A stretch of DNA of 64,000 bases from Mixophyes australis (lineage: Eukaryota > Chordata > Amphibia > Anura > Limnodynastidae), in contig JAVHZZ010000011.1 in the NCBI GenBank assembly GCA_036250195.1, positions 57,262,011-57,326,010 on the forward strand. Direction: 5' to 3'. The notes beneath the pieces are model-generated. The model ran no database searches. It was not told the origin of the DNA and saw only the letters and a program-made list of their open reading frames with translations. This document shows positions 50,501 through 61,798 of this stretch, one piece after another. A program made the position numbers and the translations under genes. The stretch's first letter is position 1. Every line of letters starts with the position of its first letter.

Positions 50501-50879
50501 GATTTCTAATGCCTTCCATGTATCCTTGCTCAAACCTCTTATTATCAACCGTTTCTCAACTCCTTCCTCAGCTCCGCAGCCAGTTCAAGTTCATCAGGAG
50601 GAGGATTTCGAGATTACTGAGGTACTAGACGCAAAAATTTCGCGAGGAGTCCTCCACTTCCTCGTTCATTGGAAGGGCTTTGGTCCTGAGGAGCGCTCTT
50701 GGATCAAAGCTGAAGATCTTAATGCTCCTGCCCTTTTGAAGAAGTTTTATTCCAAAAATCCGGACAAGCCCGGTTCCAGGCGTTCTGTGCCCACCTTTAA
50801 AAGGGGGGGTACTGTCACTCACCGGACCGTGAGTGCTTCTTCCCGGACATTTAGGAACCGTGGCCATCCTCCATCCTGA
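47491..50879 (+). CDS. Pol polyprotein of the sushi-type retrotransposon (chromovirus)
   Basis: Open for 1120 codons from 47517 (residue numbers from there); the -1 frame is also open back to the frameshift site. Order: aspartic protease (ALIDSGAAG, D near 38, and IVLGLPWL); reverse transcriptase (RPCIDFRGLN; YLDD at 353-356); RNase H (EVDASNVGLGAILS; FTDHKNL); integrase with H2C2 zinc finger (about 670-715; WWPSMRRD, CELC) and the DDE core (MDF near 740, VSDRG near 800, QTERVN near 835); chromodomain at about 1032-1085 (FLVHWKGFGPEERSW). The chromodomain probably directs integration to particular chromatin. The C-terminus runs 67 bases into the 3' LTR. All catalytic motifs are present. Start is by frameshift, not at its own ATG. 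Confidence 0.95.
50799..50809 (+). promoter_or_regulatory. Polypurine tract
   Basis: AAAAGGGGGGG lies three bases before the 3' LTR start (50813), the expected position for plus-strand priming. It is also translated as part of pol. Confidence 0.85.
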
Positions 50880-52741
50880 GGGTCTGCGCATGCGCAGCCC
50901 TTTCCTATACTTCAGTGTATGTCCCTTTAACTCAATTGGCAGATCAGGCAACACTCCCTATATTAAGCACCTGTGGTCAACACCACGTTGCCTGATCTTG
51001 GAGTCTCATTCCCCATGAGTCTCTGAAGGTGTTCCTGTATTCCTCGTGTATTCAGCGCTGCTGATTCCTGTGGTTTCCAAACCACTTCTATTCCTGTGGT
51101 TTCCAAACCACTTCTACTACTGTGGTTCCCATACCACTTCTACCATCAACTGTATCATCGTGACTGTTTGCTGATTCCTATCCGCTGCCTCCGTGCACTA
51201 CAGTCTTCTAAACCACTTCAACGCTATTATATATCATTGTGACTGTTTGCTGATTCCTATCCGCTGCCTCCGTGCACTCCAGCCTTACTTCACATCCACT
51301 CACCTGTTCATCATCAAGTCTGTGAGCTGATTCCTATCCGCTGCCTCCGTGCACTACAGTCTCCAGTTTGCAACTCGCCTGTGTTCATCATCGTGACTGT
51401 TAGCTGATTCCTATCCGCTGCCTCCGTGCACTACAGTCTCCAGCTTGCAACTCGCCTGTGTTCATCATCGTGACTGTTAGCTGATTCCTATCCGCTGCCC
51501 CTGTGCATTGCAGCCTCATCTCAGCTCTCCTGTGTTTGCTTCGAGACTGCTGCTCTCATTGCCATCTGCTACACTTCGTGATCAACAGCTCCTGGTCTAC
51601 TCTGCTCTCCCGTGTTCCATCGCTGTTGGTACCTGTTGGTTGCTACTGGTTACCTCCGTGTGCCCGCAGAGCCCCGCTGCTGCTGACAGCGCTGTCGTCC
51701 ATCTCCTGCTGATCCGCTCTCCACGCCTTCACGTGTCCCGCTGGTCTCTACCCTCCTGTCAGCATTGGATTCGTATCTCATCAACTACTCCTCTGCTGGA
51801 TCATCTCCATTCTCCTGGGTCCCTCCTGAGTCCAGTTCCAGGTGTTACTGATTCCTGTGGATTCGTGTCCCTGTTGGTCTACTTACCTGTGCGCTGCACC
51901 TACTAGACCGCTGCCTCATCCATCCAGGGACTTCTCATCCAGCCGGCCTGCTGCCGCTCAGGTATCGCTGCACTCCTATCTGACTGCCTGCTTCTGAACC
52001 ACGGTATGCATACTTCTCATTGACTGTGCTGGTGTATTGCATATCTTGCTGGACTGTGTTGGTTCTCTTTGGAGTCTGCTATCCGCTGAGTCTATTGCCA
52101 TCATTGACTGTGTTATCTTGTGCTGGATTACCTCAAGTGACTTTCTACTATTGCAGTGCTGTTCAGTCATTTATATATTGTGCATATTATTGTGGATCAA
52201 GTTTAAGGTGCCCGTGTATCTCCTGTATTGCAGTCTCTCCCCGTGCTCCTCCTCACATATATATTCAGTGGTACAACTTGCTAGAGGCAGACCACTGATC
52301 CCTGTTTCCTGTGTCACCTGTTCCAGTATCCTCTCACATAGCAGTGGTACAACTTGCTATCGCAGACCACTGACTCCCCGGATACCTCCACTTGGATTCC
52401 ATTACTTCACTCAGACAGCGGTACAACTTGCTATCCGCAGACCGCTGACTCTCATCACCTCCTCGTTTCTGTTGGACATTCCTCTTCACTATAGCAGTGG
52501 TACAACTTGCTACCGCAGACCACTGACTACCTTCACGTGTCCTTTGTCCATACAGTTCCTCGTGTATTATTACCTCCACATTACCAGTGCTGCTAGTCAT
52601 AGACTTTCCTGAGCATCTCATCATCTGCTATTTCCTGTTCCGTGATCACCCTGCTACCAGAGTACCATATTACCACCTATACTGCTCTGGTAAGCCTATC
52701 ACCTGGTGATCCCTGGGTAAAGACTCCTAGTGCCCGTGACA
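50813..52741 (+). repeat. 3' LTR of the sushi-type element
   Basis: 1929 bp, starting TGTCACTCACCGGACC and ending GCCCGTGACA, with the same internal repeats as the 5' LTR. Differences from the 5' LTR are scattered; the region around 52130-52280 differs most. Confidence 0.95.
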
Positions 52742-53346
52742 CCTGCCTTCTTTGGTCCGACAGGAAACTTGTGCTTAGATTTTTAGTTCCGCTTTGGTGC
52801 TGAGTGAGGTCTGTTCCTAGCCAGACAACGCCAGTAGATCTTTCACATCTCCAGGCAATATTTACCCAACGATGCAGTAGTTGTAAGTGCTTATGTTAAT
52901 AGTGTAATACCCAACGCGTTTCCCCTCATATACTGAGGCTTCCTTAGGGATAATTTTTTGAAGAGTTCTATACGATCCTCATGTACTTTATACTCCTCCT
53001 TTCAACTTCCTATTGGTTCTACTGATTACCCCTATTAACCCCAAGTGGGGTGAATTTATTCTTTTGCTGGACGTTAGTAATATGTAGATTGTTCATATTA
53101 TGCAATAGAGCAAAACTCCAGCGCTTAATTCCCCAGTGATTTTTAAAAAATCATTTGTTGAAGTTGATAACTTTAGGATGTATATCTTTATATATAATGT
53201 CCTCTCAAGGTAATTAAAAATATTTGAACTGCCAGATGATAATTCCTAAAGAATGATTATATCTCTAATGCATATCCACCTATCAATTTATTGAAGGTTT
53301 TTTCAGATTATGTGTGAGATGTTTTTGCAGATGAGGGGTAGACAAA

Positions 53347-54674
53347 TCATTTATTTAAAAAGCTCCCTAGGTCAAAATCTAAGTTTAGACCATTTGGTGC
53401 TAATGATCCCAAGTCATAGATCCATTTTGCTTTTTCTCTGGAGATTTGGGCTACGTAGTCCCCACCCCTCCAATTTTGTTTCACCTTTTTGATGCCCAGG
53501 AATATTAGGGCTGTCATGTCACTGTTGTGGTATTGCAGAAAATGTGCAGACACGCTGTGATTTTCCACTCCATTCTTTATGTTTCTGCAATGCTCTGCAA
53601 GTCTCACTTTTAGACTTCTTATGGTCCTACCCACATACTGCTTATTACAGGGACACTGTAGGAGATAAACAATGCCCACAGTATCACATGTAAATTTTTT
53701 TTCTTTTATGCAGAATTTTCTTTGATTATGATTAGATGTGAATTCAACTGTAGGTTTAGTCGTGCGGATGTTGGTATTCCTGCACGTGGAACTTTTGTTG
53801 CAGAAATAAAATCCTCCCTGATTTTAATTCAACCAGGTACTTTTTATCTCCTGTTTCGGTAAAGGCAGTGCGCTCTTAACTAAACTGTTTTTCAAGTTTT
53901 GTGACCTTTTGAAGGTGATTTGGGGCTTATTGGGGATTAGGCCAACCAATTTCTCATCTTTTTAAAGGATTGGCCAGTACTTTTTGATCATATTACTGAT
54001 CTTGTTAGCATGACAGCTATATTGCGTAATGAATCGGATGTTATTTTGTTCAGTTTCTTTTATTTGTGTCCTATTTTTAGTCTTTAAGAGATTGTTTCTT
54101 TCCAAATCTTTTGCCGTCTTTAGTGCATTATGTACTAGATCATGGTTGTACTTCTTCTCTTCAAATTTGATACTCAACTGCCCAGCTTGTTCCTCGAAAT
54201 CTTGTATTTTGGTACAGTTTCTTCTAATTCTCTTAAATTAGCCCCCCAGTATACTTTTGAGCCATTGGGGGTGATGGTTACTTGTTGCCAATATATGGCC
54301 ACTGCAATCAACCTACTTTATAAATGTCTTAGTGTGGAAATTTCCATCCAGGATGCTGATTTCCAGGTCCAGGAATTCCACCCTCTCGCTACTGATAGAG
54401 TTGGTAAACTTTAGATTCACACTGTTTCCATTTATATATTCAACAAATGATAAGAGGGTACTCATTTCCCCTTCCCATATCACTATCACAACGTCTATGA
54501 ATCGACGCCATACAACCACATTTTCAATGAAGGGGTTATTATTCCAAATCTGTTGGTTCTCCCATTGTGCCACAAACAGGTTTGCGTAACTCGGAGCAAA
54601 CTTTGTTCCCATAGCGGTCCCGCAAACCTGTCTGTGGCACACCCCCTCAAACCAAAAGTAATTATGGTTTAATA
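53347..54674 (-). pseudogene. Penelope-like reverse transcriptase (C-terminal half) and GIY-YIG endonuclease
   Basis: At the right end (54642-54313) the minus strand reads the palm: GTAMGTKFAPSYANLFVA, then RFIDVVIVIWEG, corresponding to the catalytic strand (the usual D-D has become D-V), then VEFLDLEI. The thumb/linker follows (54177-53962) with frameshifts and lysine-rich sequence. The left end (53679-53347) is a GIY-YIG endonuclease: GIVYLLQCPC, KQYVGRT, then R-x3-H and a catalytic-glutamate-type helix region. The loss of one catalytic aspartate and the frameshifts mean it is inactive. The N-terminal fingers are absent. Confidence 0.82.
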
Positions 54675-54685
54675 TGTGAATTATA

Positions 54686-55095
54686 CTAATCTAGAGAAGC
54701 CAGACACCCAGACCTCTATTGTTCTGACAACATTTCTTCTAACACCTGTTAACACCTTCTATACTCGCCACATTCAGGCTCTGGCAGATAACTAAGGCTT
54801 GATTCAACTTCATCTCTCGAGCTAAACATATGTCATCTGGCCACTATTTAGATGGTGTTCCTTCTCAAATAACTTGGTCTATTCGATGCTCACAGCCCTC
54901 GAAAGGGGCCCCATACTGCTCATCTTCACTGGTCACCACTGCTACAGAATTTCTGATGTAATGCTATGATAATAGCCCGGGACCGTATGGCCACCTCTCA
55001 TGGTTCCATAGGATAAGAAGCAACAGTTTTCTTCCCCCCTTTCTTCTGCCTCACTACCTTGTGCAAAAGCTACATTCTCTACGATCCAAAGAACT
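54686..55095 (+). other. L1 5' region, right of the PLE insertion
   Basis: Non-coding sequence between the PLE target duplication and ORF1. No further feature. Confidence 0.45.
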
Positions 55096-56058
55096 ATGTC
55101 ACAAAAAAATAAGAAATCGCTCCAAACTGCTCCCTCCAATTTCTTTAGCTCCAAAAGCAAACCTGCTTCTCAGACCCTGGACCTTCCTGAGACTTCAGGC
55201 CCTTCACCTTCCGCAGATATGGAATTAGATCCGCAGCTACAAACAATCATGGCTAACCTAATTGAAAGTATCAAAACTACATTTCAACAGGAACTCACCA
55301 AAGCGGTCAATGATTTCAAATCCGAAATTATGTCCTTAGGCAATAGAAGGGACACCCTCGAATCCAAAACAGATGAATTATGTCACTCGGCTCCCTTGAT
55401 AAAGAAATATTTTGCCTTCGCGACGACCTAGAGTCTATAAAAAGAAAAGCAGGAAGACTCAGAAAACCGTTCTAGGCGAAACAACATCCGGATACGAAAT
55501 GTCTCAGAAACCATTTCCACTGCGGAATTGCCCACATTTCTAAAATACTTATTTGTCCATATACTCCCGGAGCTCTCGGACGCAGATTGCCTCATGCACC
55601 GAGCACACACAGCTCTTAGAGCTCGGCCACCTGGGGATCAACCCCCACGTGACATCATCGCACGACTTCACTACTTCCGTACCAGGGAGCGAATTCTTAT
55701 GGCTACTAGAGATAGTTCTACCACTGTCTTTCGTTAAATGGATATTCAACTGTTCCAAGACCTGGCGCCTTCCACCATCCAGAAACGCAGAGATTTACAA
55801 CCAATCACCAGACTCCTTCCCCAACACAAGATTAAATACCGGTGGGGATTCCCGTTACAGTTACAGGTCTTTGCCGCTAATAGCTCACATTTTGTTAAAA
55901 CACCGACCCAAGGCCAAGACCTATTGGAAAAGCTGGATATCATCTCTATAGCATCTTCATCCCAATCTGGCTCTCCAAAGTCCCAGAGATCAGCTCCTCC
56001 AAACCCTGAATGGTCCAGGGTCTCTCATCGACGAATTAAGGATAATGTTCCTGCATGA
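55096..56058 (+). pseudogene. L1-type ORF1p (RNA-binding trimer protein), broken
   Basis: It starts MSQKNKKS with a basic, Ser/Pro-rich N-terminus, then a coiled coil (about 55250-55440: IESIKTTFQQELTKAVNDFK and on). After a frameshift the RRM-like region follows, with an E-N-R-S-R-R-N-N-I-R-I-R-type motif (55458-55500) and then a central helix (55528-55737). The C-terminal domain (55738-56058) contains STIQKRRDLQPI and L-P-x-x-K-I-K-Y-R-W-G-F-P, typical of L1 ORF1p (Transposase_22). At least two frameshifts and stops separate the pieces. ORF1p coats L1 RNA in the cytoplasmic particle. Confidence 0.82.
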
Positions 56059-56991
56059 CTTAAATGTGACTCTAAATGTGAATATACTCTCTATGCCTCC
56101 TGGGAGGGATGGTCTTCTCTCTGTTTTTTGTTTTTTCTTTTACAAATCGACACCCATCATGAACGGCACATTTCTGCAGGAAAATCACCCGTCTTGGTTG
56201 GTCTCACATAGAGTTCAAAGTTTTGTTTATTTGCTTTTTGTTTCATGTTTGTGCTCTGATTTTAGATTGATGATTGATGGGGGTTTTTTGATTTTCTTTT
56301 CTCTAACTCTGACCCATCTAACCTTTTGACCAAGTTTACGAAATCTAATATTATAAAATCTAGATGTTTGTGTACCGCTGTACACTTTTGTTTTAATACT
56401 CTGATCTGTATAAAATTATTTCCTCTCTCCGTCCTTGGTTCTCTGCTTTTTTCTTCTTCTCAAAATGCCTTTTTATACTTGCCCCCACTCTTCCTTCTCA
56501 CATAACCTTCCACCCCTATCTGCCCTTGCTCCTTCCCTTACATCCGTCCTGCCTATCACCTATTATCTCCCCTCTTTCTCCTTTCTCTACATCCACACTT
56601 AGTTATGTTAATTATATTTACTATTTGCTATTCATTTTAAGTGTGTCAAACTGTTGCGTACTACCTGTGTTATCTCATATTACTTATATTATACTTTTAT
56701 GTCTGGCCGTCGGTCCTGAATCCTCACTAAGTCAGACACTAGGCCTACCCCCAAGCACCCTTCTAGTTTGTTACTTGTTATTAGGTGTACTCTATATTGT
56801 ACTTTTGAACCCCTTCTGGGTTCCCATGCATAAGGATTTTTGCCCAATTGGGCTTCCCTTTCCTTCTTTCCCTCTCTATTCCCACCGTGGCTTCTTTCAC
56901 TTCTTTCTCTTTCTCCCTCCTCCTATTCTAATGGAAAGACTATTTACTCTTTTCAATATTTTTCTACCTGCATTTTGTGTTTTGAGATAGA
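56059..56991 (+). other. Spacer between L1 ORF1 and ORF2
   Basis: C/T-rich sequence with no conserved reading, longer than a usual inter-ORF spacer. Open stretches here are low-complexity pyrimidine translations. Confidence 0.4.
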
Positions 56992-57740
56992 TTGCACCCT
57001 GCTCAAATGGCGCTGAAGCTCCTCTCTATTAACGTGAACGGGCTTAACTCCCCCCGCAAATGCACGATTGTCTTGGGAGCCTGTAGGAGAGAGAAAGCGA
57101 ACATAGTCTCCTTACAAGAGACCCACCTCACTGGCACTCATACCAAACTTCAAGGTAAACAATTTTCACAGTCCTTTTTCGCATCTGGCAATTGTAAAAA
57201 AAGAGGCGTTGCGATTCTCTTTCATAGTAAAGTTCCTTTCTCCCATACTTCCACATGTGCGGAACCAGAGGGACGCTTTCTGATAGTGTCTGGCACTCTT
57301 CGCTCTAAACCAATCTCCCTAATATCTGTTTACGCCCCTAACCAAGGACAGAGTGCCTTTTTCACCACCCTATATAAACATATAGAGAGGCTACCACCAG
57401 GACACCTGATAATAGGTGGAGATTTAATGCAGCCCTTGATCCGTCCTTAGATAAATCTTCTCCTTAAAAAACTGAACCCTTCCTCCCTTAAAGATTCACT
57501 GACTCTAGCCTCCCTACTTAAACAATATAACCTGCACGACTCCTGGCGCCTCAAAAATTCAACGGCTAGGGATTACACTCATTTCTCGGCACCCCATCAG
57601 TTATACTCCTGTATTGACATGCTCCATGATTCTCTCTCTCTCACACCCCACACATCCCAAGCGGGCATTACTCCATTTTCATGGACTGATCATGCGGGAG
57701 TTTATATAATACTGGATCTTATCTTTCAGCCTCCTAGCGT
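56992..57740 (+). pseudogene. L1-type ORF2: apurinic-like endonuclease domain
   Basis: It opens with LKLLSINVNGLNSPRK (catalytic Asn), then ANIVSLQETHL (catalytic Glu), KKRGVAILF, ISVYAPNQGQ and IIGGDLM, where the usual GGDFN has changed. After a stop at 57448-57450 the other frame continues with DSWRLKN, ARDYTHFSAPH and a SWTDHAG motif, carrying the final catalytic Asp-His. These are the landmarks of L1 endonucleases that nick the target DNA. It is damaged by a stop and frameshift. Confidence 0.88.
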
Positions 57741-58001
57741 TAGGCGGTGATGGCTGGACGATTCGATCCTCCTGAATGACTCTACAGCACTTTCCATTAA
57801 CACATCTATCACTAACTATTTTTCGAAGAATTCATTCCCTTCTATGGCGCCCGGAGTCGTTTGGGAAGCTCACAAGGCCACGATTCGTGGTCAGCTGATT
57901 AGTACATCTGCTGCAGCTAGAAAAAGCTCACTCAGCACAAACTCCCCCAGACTCTAGTCTGATGGTACAAATAGACTCCCTGAAGGGTCAATTGAATATA
58001 C

Positions 58002-59070
58002 TTGACTTCTCTTTTTAATAACATTCTAGAAGGCGCTTCATTTGATCCCTATACCACCCAAGCTAATAGCATAGTGATTACAAAACCAGGGAAGGACCAC
58101 ACCATATGTACCAGTTATAGACCTATATCGCTTCTTAACGTTGATCTGAAGCTTTATGCTAAAATATTGGCCAATAGATTAAATCCGCTCCTGCCTGCCC
58201 TTATTCATCCTGATCAGGTTGGAAGGCAAGCCCCGGACAATACCAGAAGGACCATCGACTTGATCCACTCTATCCATGTTGGTAAAATTTCCTCCTTGAT
58301 TTTGGCTTTAGACGCTGAAAAAACGTTTGACCACATCTCCTGGTCTTTTATGGGTGGAGTCCTTGAGTCGATGGCTTCTCTGGTAGATTCCTAAATGGCA
58401 TATTGGCCTTATATAGTTCCCTCTCGGCCACAGTCTCAGCTAATGGCATTACATCAACTCCATTTGGGATCTCAAATGGTACACGCCAGGGGTGTCCTCT
58501 TTTGCCACTTATTTTTGCCCTTATGATTGAACCACTGGCTGCCAGGATTAGTGCTAATTAACAGATCTCAGGTATCAAAGTGGGCCATACAGAGCACAAA
58601 TTGGCTCTCTATGCTGACAACGTTTTATTCACTGTGGCCAACCCGACTACTTCTTTGCCCTCTCTTCTGTCTGAAATAGATCTATACGGATTTTTCTCCG
58701 GTTATAAGATCAATGCAGACAAAACTGAGGTGCTAGATTTCTATCTACCCGGCCCTGTAAAGCTGTGCCTAGAACAAATTTTACCACCTAAGTGGCATCT
58801 CCAAAAGATAAAATATCTTGGAGTATATATAACTAAATGATACCGTCAACTCTTTCAAGCCAACTTTCCCCGCCTACTTACCCAAGTGAAGTTCGACCTA
58901 AACACATGGTCCCATTGTCTGATCTCATGGATAGGTCGCATTAACACTATTAAAATGAACATTCTCCCTAGGTTTTTCTATTTATTCCAGACCCTTCCTA
59001 TCTTCGTCCCTCCCTACGTGTTTAAATTTCTTCAATTCATAACCTCCCAATTTATCTGGTCGGGTAGACG
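58002..59070 (+). pseudogene. L1-type ORF2: reverse transcriptase domain, first part
   Basis: Successive open pieces read as RT blocks: SIVITKPGKDHT, SYRPISLLNVDLKLYAKILA, QVGRQAP (usually Q-x-G-F), ALDAEKTFD (first catalytic Asp), then after a frameshift GTRQGCPLLPLIFAL, ALYADNVLF (the usual YADD, one Asp replaced by Asn), INADKTEVL and KYLGVYIT. Thumb sequence then runs to 59070, where a hAT-like element interrupts it. About 100 residues between endonuclease and RT are missing relative to L1 elements, so there is an internal deletion near 57960-58010. Confidence 0.88.
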
Positions 59071-60033
59071 CAGTGCCGCAACTAGCCATTTTAGTGCCCT
59101 GGGCGAGACAGGGAACCGGCGCCCCCCATCTAAATGGGAGTGTCAATTGTCGGGTGGGTGTGGTCAACCTACTGTGGGGGCGTGGCTAGCACTTTACAAG
59201 TTCTAGACCGCACTGAAACCCCCTCCCTCTCCATTATTCTTGGTCTGGCTTTGTAAGGATCTTTATGTAATAAGCCTCCATAGAATCAAAGTACTTTAAA
59301 TGCAGCTATCACATGCTAGCTGTATAAAAAAATTAATTGGTTATTGAAATAAAACTCACTGAAACAAATTAAAACATAAATGTAATGGTACCATCTGTAT
59401 CACACTGCCCCTTCATCACACTATGCTCTCCATAACAGTTTCTCCTTTATCACACCGTGCCATGGAGCCATCTCTATCATTGTGCCCCCTTGTCACCATC
59501 ACACTAAATATAATATATATATATAAATATATATATATATAACACAAAACAAATGGGAGGGGGCGCCAAATAGTATAATACTGTATATAAAAATACAGAA
59601 AGGTGTACCAAAAGTCAGAATCTTAACCACTAAATAGGTATAGACACTCAGGTAATAATAGTGGATCAACAGGAAGAAGGAAATGAGGAACCACTCTAGA
59701 ACACCAGCGCCGTGCCAATATAATATGCGTACCAGATAAAAGATCTTTAAAGCTTATCTGTAGGTATAACCGGTATCTTCACCAATCAAGTTGAGCCTTA
59801 TTACCCCATGGGAATAGCAGATGCTTCATACAATGTTGAAAGGTTCCGGAACTGGCACTTCATATATACTCAGTAGTATTCAGGATAATGGAGAGGAAGA
59901 AACTCACATAGTGTAATGCTGTATAGCAATACATTTATTACATAAATAATGTGGATGTGCACTTACATAAAAAATATATATATATACACACACATGTACA
60001 CACACACATACAATATAAAGAGCCTCCTATTGT

Positions 60034-60290
60034 CCGCCATACCTTACAGAGAGCATTCCTGTGACCGCCATACCTTACAGAGAGCATTCCTGTGACCGCC
60101 ATACCTTACAGAGAGCATTCCTGTGACCGCCATACTATACAGAGAGGATTCCTATGATCACCATACAATACAGAGAGCATTCCTATGACCACCATACTAT
60201 ACAGAGAGGATTCCTATGATCACCATACAATACAGAGAGCATTCCTATGACCACCATACTATACAGAGAGCATTCTTGTGACTGCAATAC
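60034..60290. repeat. 31-bp tandem repeat, about eight units
   Basis: The unit CCGCCATACCTTACAGAGAG plus CATTCCTGTGA recurs, with later units diverging (CACCATACTATACAGAGAGG). Confidence 0.9.
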
Positions 60291-60569
60291 AGATAAATAC
60301 CTCACCTGAAATTAATAGACCCCACCATTAAATTAAAAAGCCCCATCAATAAATTAAATTGACCCACCAGCACCCCACAAATAAACTAGTACCCATTAAA
60401 TAATTAGCCCCGCCTAAACGTCACCATTAAATTAATAGCCTACCTCCCACCCATGTACTAAGACACCCAACCTCCCTACCCTCATAATACATACCCCCCT
60501 TCCCTCACACATTATGGCAGCATACCCCCCATCCCTCATAAAGCATAGCAGCATCCCCCCCTCCATAAT

Positions 60570-60912
60570 AGCAAGATGCAGCACACATTCCTCCCCTCCC
60601 TAATAGCAGCACACATTCCCCCCCTCCCTAATAGCAGCACACATTCCCCCCTCCCTAATAGCAGCATACATCCCCTCCCCCCCTCCATAATTGCAGCTTA
60701 CATTCCCCCCCTGCCTCCCTCCATAATTTCAGCTTACATTCCCCCCCCTTGCCTCCATCCATAATTGCAGCTTACATTCCCCCCTCCCCTTGCCTCCATC
60801 CATAATTGCAGCTTACATTCCCCCCCCTTGCCTCCATCCATAACTGCAGCTTACATCCCCCCCTCCCCTCCATAATTGCAGCTTACATCTCCTCCATAAT
60901 TGCAGCTTACAT
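60570..60912. repeat. C-rich tandem repeat (AGCAGCACACATTCCCCC and ATAATTGCAGCTTACATTCC)
   Basis: Units of about 22-45 bp, nine or more copies, running into the GC-rich right end. Confidence 0.85.
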
Positions 60913-61241
60913 CCCCCTTCTCCTGCTTTGAAACTTACCTCCTGTCCAGCCGTCGCTGCCTGGCTCCTCTCTGCTTCTCTGCTCCTCTGCTGCCTAGCAA
61001 CGTCATGACATCAGACGCTGAGGCAGAGGGCAGAGTTCAGAAGGGGGTGGAGCCGGGTGCCGGCCGCCATCTTGGATGCGCCGGGCGGCCGGCAGTCTGA
61101 ATCTGAGGTCTGTTTAATTTAATTTTTTTTCTTTTCACTCCTCACACAGAAGTCGGTGCGGGCGGCCACTGCGCCCCCTTGGGACTGCGCCCGGGGCGGC
61201 TGCACCGCCAGCACCGGCCTCGTTACGGCTCTGGGTAGACG

Positions 61242-61798
61242 TTCTCGTGTTCACCTGAAAGTTCGGCAGAGGTCCTTGCGGGGTGGCGGCTTAGAGATCC
61301 CTAATTTGAAATGCTACTATCTTTCCGCTCACCTTGCCCAGTGTGTTCTGTGGTGTTGCTCCAACTCCCCTAGAACATGGATTCGTATTGAGGCTGAAGC
61401 GTTGGGTCTATTGTCCCCTGCATCTCTCCTATGGGTTCCACGACTCCGCCAAAACAAGTTGCGCTTCACCCTACTCTGTCTCACTGCCTGACAATCTGGG
61501 ATTCAGTTTCTCAGAAAAGCGCTCTTTCCCTTCAACCTTCTCCGATGGTTCCACTTTTCAACTCTCCAGAATTTCCCCCTGGTCTCAAACCTGCTGCATT
61601 TTCCCCATGGTACTCTCAAGGAGTTAGATTTCTGAATGATCTCACCTGTACTGACACATTCCCTCAATTATCTGACCTTCACCAAACTCTCACGATATCT
61701 TCAAAACTTTTTTACCAATATTTACAAATCCATAACTTCCATAGAACATCCAAGCAGCGACTTACCGCCCGCCCTCTCACGTCCTTTGAGTATCTACC
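61242..61798 (+). pseudogene. L1-type ORF2: post-RT region
   Basis: After the hAT-like element the L1 reading resumes with RGGGLEIPNLKCYYLSAHLAQ, the conserved G-G-L-x-x-P-N-L-x-x-Y-Y block, then WIRIE. After frameshifts, NSPEFPPGL and LFYQYLQIHNF follow, matching L1 elements. It is interrupted at about 61798 by an L2/CR1 fragment. Confidence 0.82.

Larger units (their letters stand above)
44622..52741 (+). mobile_element. Complete sushi-type Ty3/gypsy retrotransposon, target duplication CCTGC
   Basis: LTRs of 1935 and 1929 bp bracket open gag and pol frames. Identical CCTGC lies at 44617-44621 and 52742-52746. Gag has a C-x2-C-x4-H-x4-C knuckle preceded by a basic helix, as in sushi-ichi and PEG10/RTL proteins. 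Pol has protease, reverse transcriptase, RNase H, integrase and a chromodomain in that order. Both frames are free of stops and the LTRs are very similar, so the insertion is recent and may still be capable of movement. It lies inside the 3' untranslated part of a Penelope-like element. Confidence 0.95.
44065..54674 (-). mobile_element. 5'-truncated Penelope-like element, 11-bp target duplication, carrying a gypsy element
   Basis: TGTGAATTATA occurs at 44054-44064 and again at 54675-54685, bracketing a minus-strand Penelope-like fragment. The coding part (palm of the reverse transcriptase through GIY-YIG endonuclease) is at 54674-53347, and its 3' untranslated region is at 53346-52742 and 44621-44065, separated by the gypsy insertion. 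Without gypsy it is about 2.5 kb. The truncation at the 5' end and the duplication fit target-primed insertion into the L1 5' region. Confidence 0.75.
59071..61233. mobile_element. Non-autonomous hAT-like element, 2163 bp, target duplication GGTAGACG
   Basis: Ends CAGTGCCGCAAC and GTTACGGCTCTG are imperfect inverted repeats. Identical 8-bp GGTAGACG lies at 59063-59070 and 61234-61241. No transposase. It contains TA-rich repeats, a 31-bp array, a C-rich array and a GC-rich right end. Removing it rejoins L1 ORF2. Confidence 0.9.
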
